Positions 3,887 to 5,341 of a stretch of DNA of 5,341 nucleotides are shown one piece after another. Source of the stretch: an uncultured bacterium (GTDB taxonomy: Bacteria; Actinomycetota; Coriobacteriia; Coriobacteriales; Coriobacteriaceae). Both the position numbers and the translations under genes were made by a program. Each line of letters opens with the position of its first letter. The stretch's first letter is position 1. The notes beneath the pieces are model-generated. The model saw nothing but the letters and a program-made list of their open reading frames with translations, made no database searches and was not told the origin of the DNA. The stretch spans positions 1 through 5,341 of the forward strand of contig CAJMPF010000133.1 in assembly GCA_905215195.1 (NCBI GenBank), given 5' to 3'.

Positions 3887-5341
3887 TCATGAAAACCAAG
3901 ATGCCCATAGCGCTCATATCATCTCTTCTCCTAGCGATCCTCGCATGCCCCGTCCTCGCCGTCCCCGTCGACGATTTCGTCGCCGGGACACCGTTAGGCG
4001 CGGCTGCGATTCCGTCGTCGTTCGGCGTGGATACCGTCCTCGGCTGGTGGCTCACGGGTGCGTTCACTGCTTGCCCGCTCGGAACCCTGCTGACCTTCCT
4101 CCTCGCCTTTTGCATCTGCGCTCTCATCGCCTACTCGACCACCCTCAACGCGAGGGCCGAGGACGGCGGCGTGCTCGGCGACGCCCACGTCAAGACGGGT
4201 CGCGAGGTCATAAAAGGGTCCATGACCTGGGACGGCTCGACGAATCCCTCGTCACGTGGGTTCGTCTATGGGTTCACCAAGTATCACGGCAAACCCTGCT
4301 ATCTCTACGAGCCCAAGAAGATGGCCTTCGTGTCAGGGGCCACCGGGTCAGGTAAGAGTCGCTTCCTCTATCTCCCCTCAATCGACCTGCTCAGCTACGG
4401 CGGCGCTTCCAACGGATCCGAGCCCGCGACCCTAATCGTCTCCGACGTGAAAAACGAGCTCGTAGAACTCACGGGCGACGAGCTGGCCCGTCGCGGCTAT
4501 CGCGTCCTGCTTCTCGACACGCAGCACCCCTATAGGGGACAGAGGTTCAACCCGCTCAAGCAGGTGCTCGACCTCCATGCCGAGGGACGCGACCAGGAGG
4601 CCGAGCAGGCGGCGGACGCCATCGCGGAGCTCGTGGTGCAGGACGACGAGAAAGACAAGGGCTCGCACTGGACCGCCTCGGCCAGGGGCCTGCTCTCGGC
4701 CCTGGTCCTGCTGGTCTCCATGTCCGACGAGTGTCCCGAGGAATCAAAGCACCTCGCGACCGTCTGCGAGGTCCTGGACCGCGGCACCGAGGCCGAGGGA
4801 GACGACCCGTCCGAGCCCCTGAAGGCCGTCTTCCGCGCTCTGCCGAGCGGCCACCCCGCCAAGGGCAGGGCGTCGCAGTTCGTCTCCTCGGGCGGCAACG
4901 AGCTCAGGAGCATCCTCTCGACGCTCAAGGTCGCCCTGCGCCCGTTCTCCTCCGCCCCGGTCGCCTGGATGACCTCCGGCTCCGACATCGACCCGCACAC
5001 GGTGCTCACGGAGAAGAGCGCCGTCTTCCTCCACGTGCTCGACGAGGGCTCCCCCTACAACTGCATCGCGGCGATGTTCCTCTCGCAGCTCTGGGCTTCG
5101 GTCCAGGCGGTCGCGGACGTGAACGGCGGCAGGGCCCCCCCGTGCAGATACTCGGCGACGAGTGGGGCAACCTGCCCCGCGTCGAGTGCCTGCCCGCCCT
5201 CCTCAGTCTCGGGCGCAGCTACGGGACGTTCTGGGTCGGAGCGACGCAGGACGTATCCCAGCTCAACAAGTATGGCGAGAGAGACGGCCGCAGGAAGATC
5301 CTCGCGAACTGCGGCATCAAGGTCGCGATGAAACTCGCCGA
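3883..5341 (+). CDS. VirD4/TraG type IV coupling protein, frameshifted, cut by window edge
   Basis: This encodes the coupling ATPase that brings relaxase-bound DNA to a type IV secretion channel at the membrane. Two membrane segments are visible near the N-terminus (about 7-27 and 64-85). Then come Walker A GATGSGKS (152-159), SDVKNEL (187-193) matching the family D-K-x-E-L box, FNPL (222-225) and HWTASARGLLSAL (262-274). The reading frame that opens at 3883 ends at 5329-5331 after 482 residues, but its last 60 or so residues lack family character. In the -1 frame from 5142 onward the protein resumes as VQILGDEWGNLP, containing the Walker B DE pair, then LSLGRSYGTFWVGATQD and QLNKYG, open to the window edge. 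The gene is thus broken or recoded within the seven-C run at 5135-5141. The start overlaps the mobC stop (ATGA); ATG at 3889 is an alternative, and both have weak ribosome binding sites. Confidence 0.9.
5135..5142 (+). other. Frame break at a seven-C run in the coupling protein gene
   Basis: Up to about 5136 the coupling protein reads well in the frame of 3883; from 5142 it reads well in the -1 frame. The run of seven C at 5135-5141 would keep the frame intact if it held eight, giving Arg-Ala-Pro-Pro-Val-Gln. The simplest explanations are a lost C in the genome or a sequencing error in the homopolymer. The heptamer at 5136-5142, read in the upstream frame as C CCC CCG, also fits the X XXY YYZ pattern of programmed -1 frameshift sites. 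Confidence 0.85.
5156..5184 (+). other. Strong hairpin just after the frame break
   Basis: GTGGGGCA (5162-5169) pairs with TGCCCCGC (5173-5180) over eight positions including one G-T wobble, around a three-base loop ACC. CGAC (5156-5159) pairs with GTCG (5181-5184) after a two-base bulge, giving about 12 pairs in all. It starts 13 bases after the slippery-like heptamer. It overlies the codons for the Walker B segment (DEWGNLPRV), so protein constraint alone may explain it. If recoding occurs, this is the candidate stimulatory structure, though the spacing is longer than the usual 5-9 bases. Confidence 0.45.

Noticed and set aside
3530..3900. Transfer origin near mobC
   Set aside because: Transfer origins often lie near mobC, but the genes here are packed with 3-base gaps or overlaps, and I see no nick-site-like sequence that I can defend.
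1..5341. CRISPR array, tRNA, rRNA or insertion sequence
   Set aside because: No regularly spaced repeats, no cloverleaf or rRNA-like segments, and no transposase gene are visible on either strand.

Overview
The window looks like one end of an integrative conjugative or mobilizable element in a GC-rich Gram-positive bacterium. A gut actinobacterium of the Coriobacteriia (Collinsella, Olsenella or Eggerthella relatives) is my best guess. The reasons are the high GC content, the strong AAGGAG-type ribosome binding sites, and a tyrosine integrase next to a DnaB-like ATPase, MobC and VirD4/TraG set of the kind I associate with such elements. The taxon is inference; there is no rRNA or housekeeping gene to prove it. 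All convincing genes are on the + strand.

Layout. Positions 1-166 are non-coding. They hold a pyrimidine-rich stretch with short repeats, then a perfect 20-bp inverted repeat (92-146) directly in front of the integrase start. Positions 167-1468 encode a complete tyrosine recombinase with all catalytic residues present. Positions 1469-1590 are an AT-richer spacer with repeated CTATTTC and CCATATCG motifs, ending in a ribosome binding site that matches the 16S tail over ten bases. Positions 1591-2322 encode a 243-residue protein that I do not recognise. After a 77-base gap, a tightly packed operon runs to the window edge: a small helix-turn-helix/excisionase-like protein (2400-2642), a RecA-fold ATPase resembling the DnaB helicase C-terminal domain (2642-3538), a MobC-like relaxosome protein (3542-3886) and a VirD4/TraG coupling protein (3883 to the edge). 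The junctions are a TAATG overlap, a 3-base gap and an ATGA overlap, so translation is probably coupled.

How the parts would work together. The integrase, perhaps directed by the small protein, would excise and insert the element. MobC would help a relaxase, not in this window, to nick the transfer origin. The helicase-like ATPase would unwind or help replicate the DNA. The coupling protein would pass the relaxase-DNA complex to a type IV secretion channel.

The most notable oddities are: a frame break in the coupling protein at a run of seven C, immediately before its Walker B motif; a strong hairpin just after that run; a terminator-like hairpin with a T4 tail inside mobC; the large palindrome in front of the integrase; and the unrecognised 243-residue protein. 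By hand count, GC rises from 30/60 at 961-1020 and 33/60 at 1681-1740 to 39/60 at 4621-4680, which suggests the integrase end and the transfer operon have different histories.
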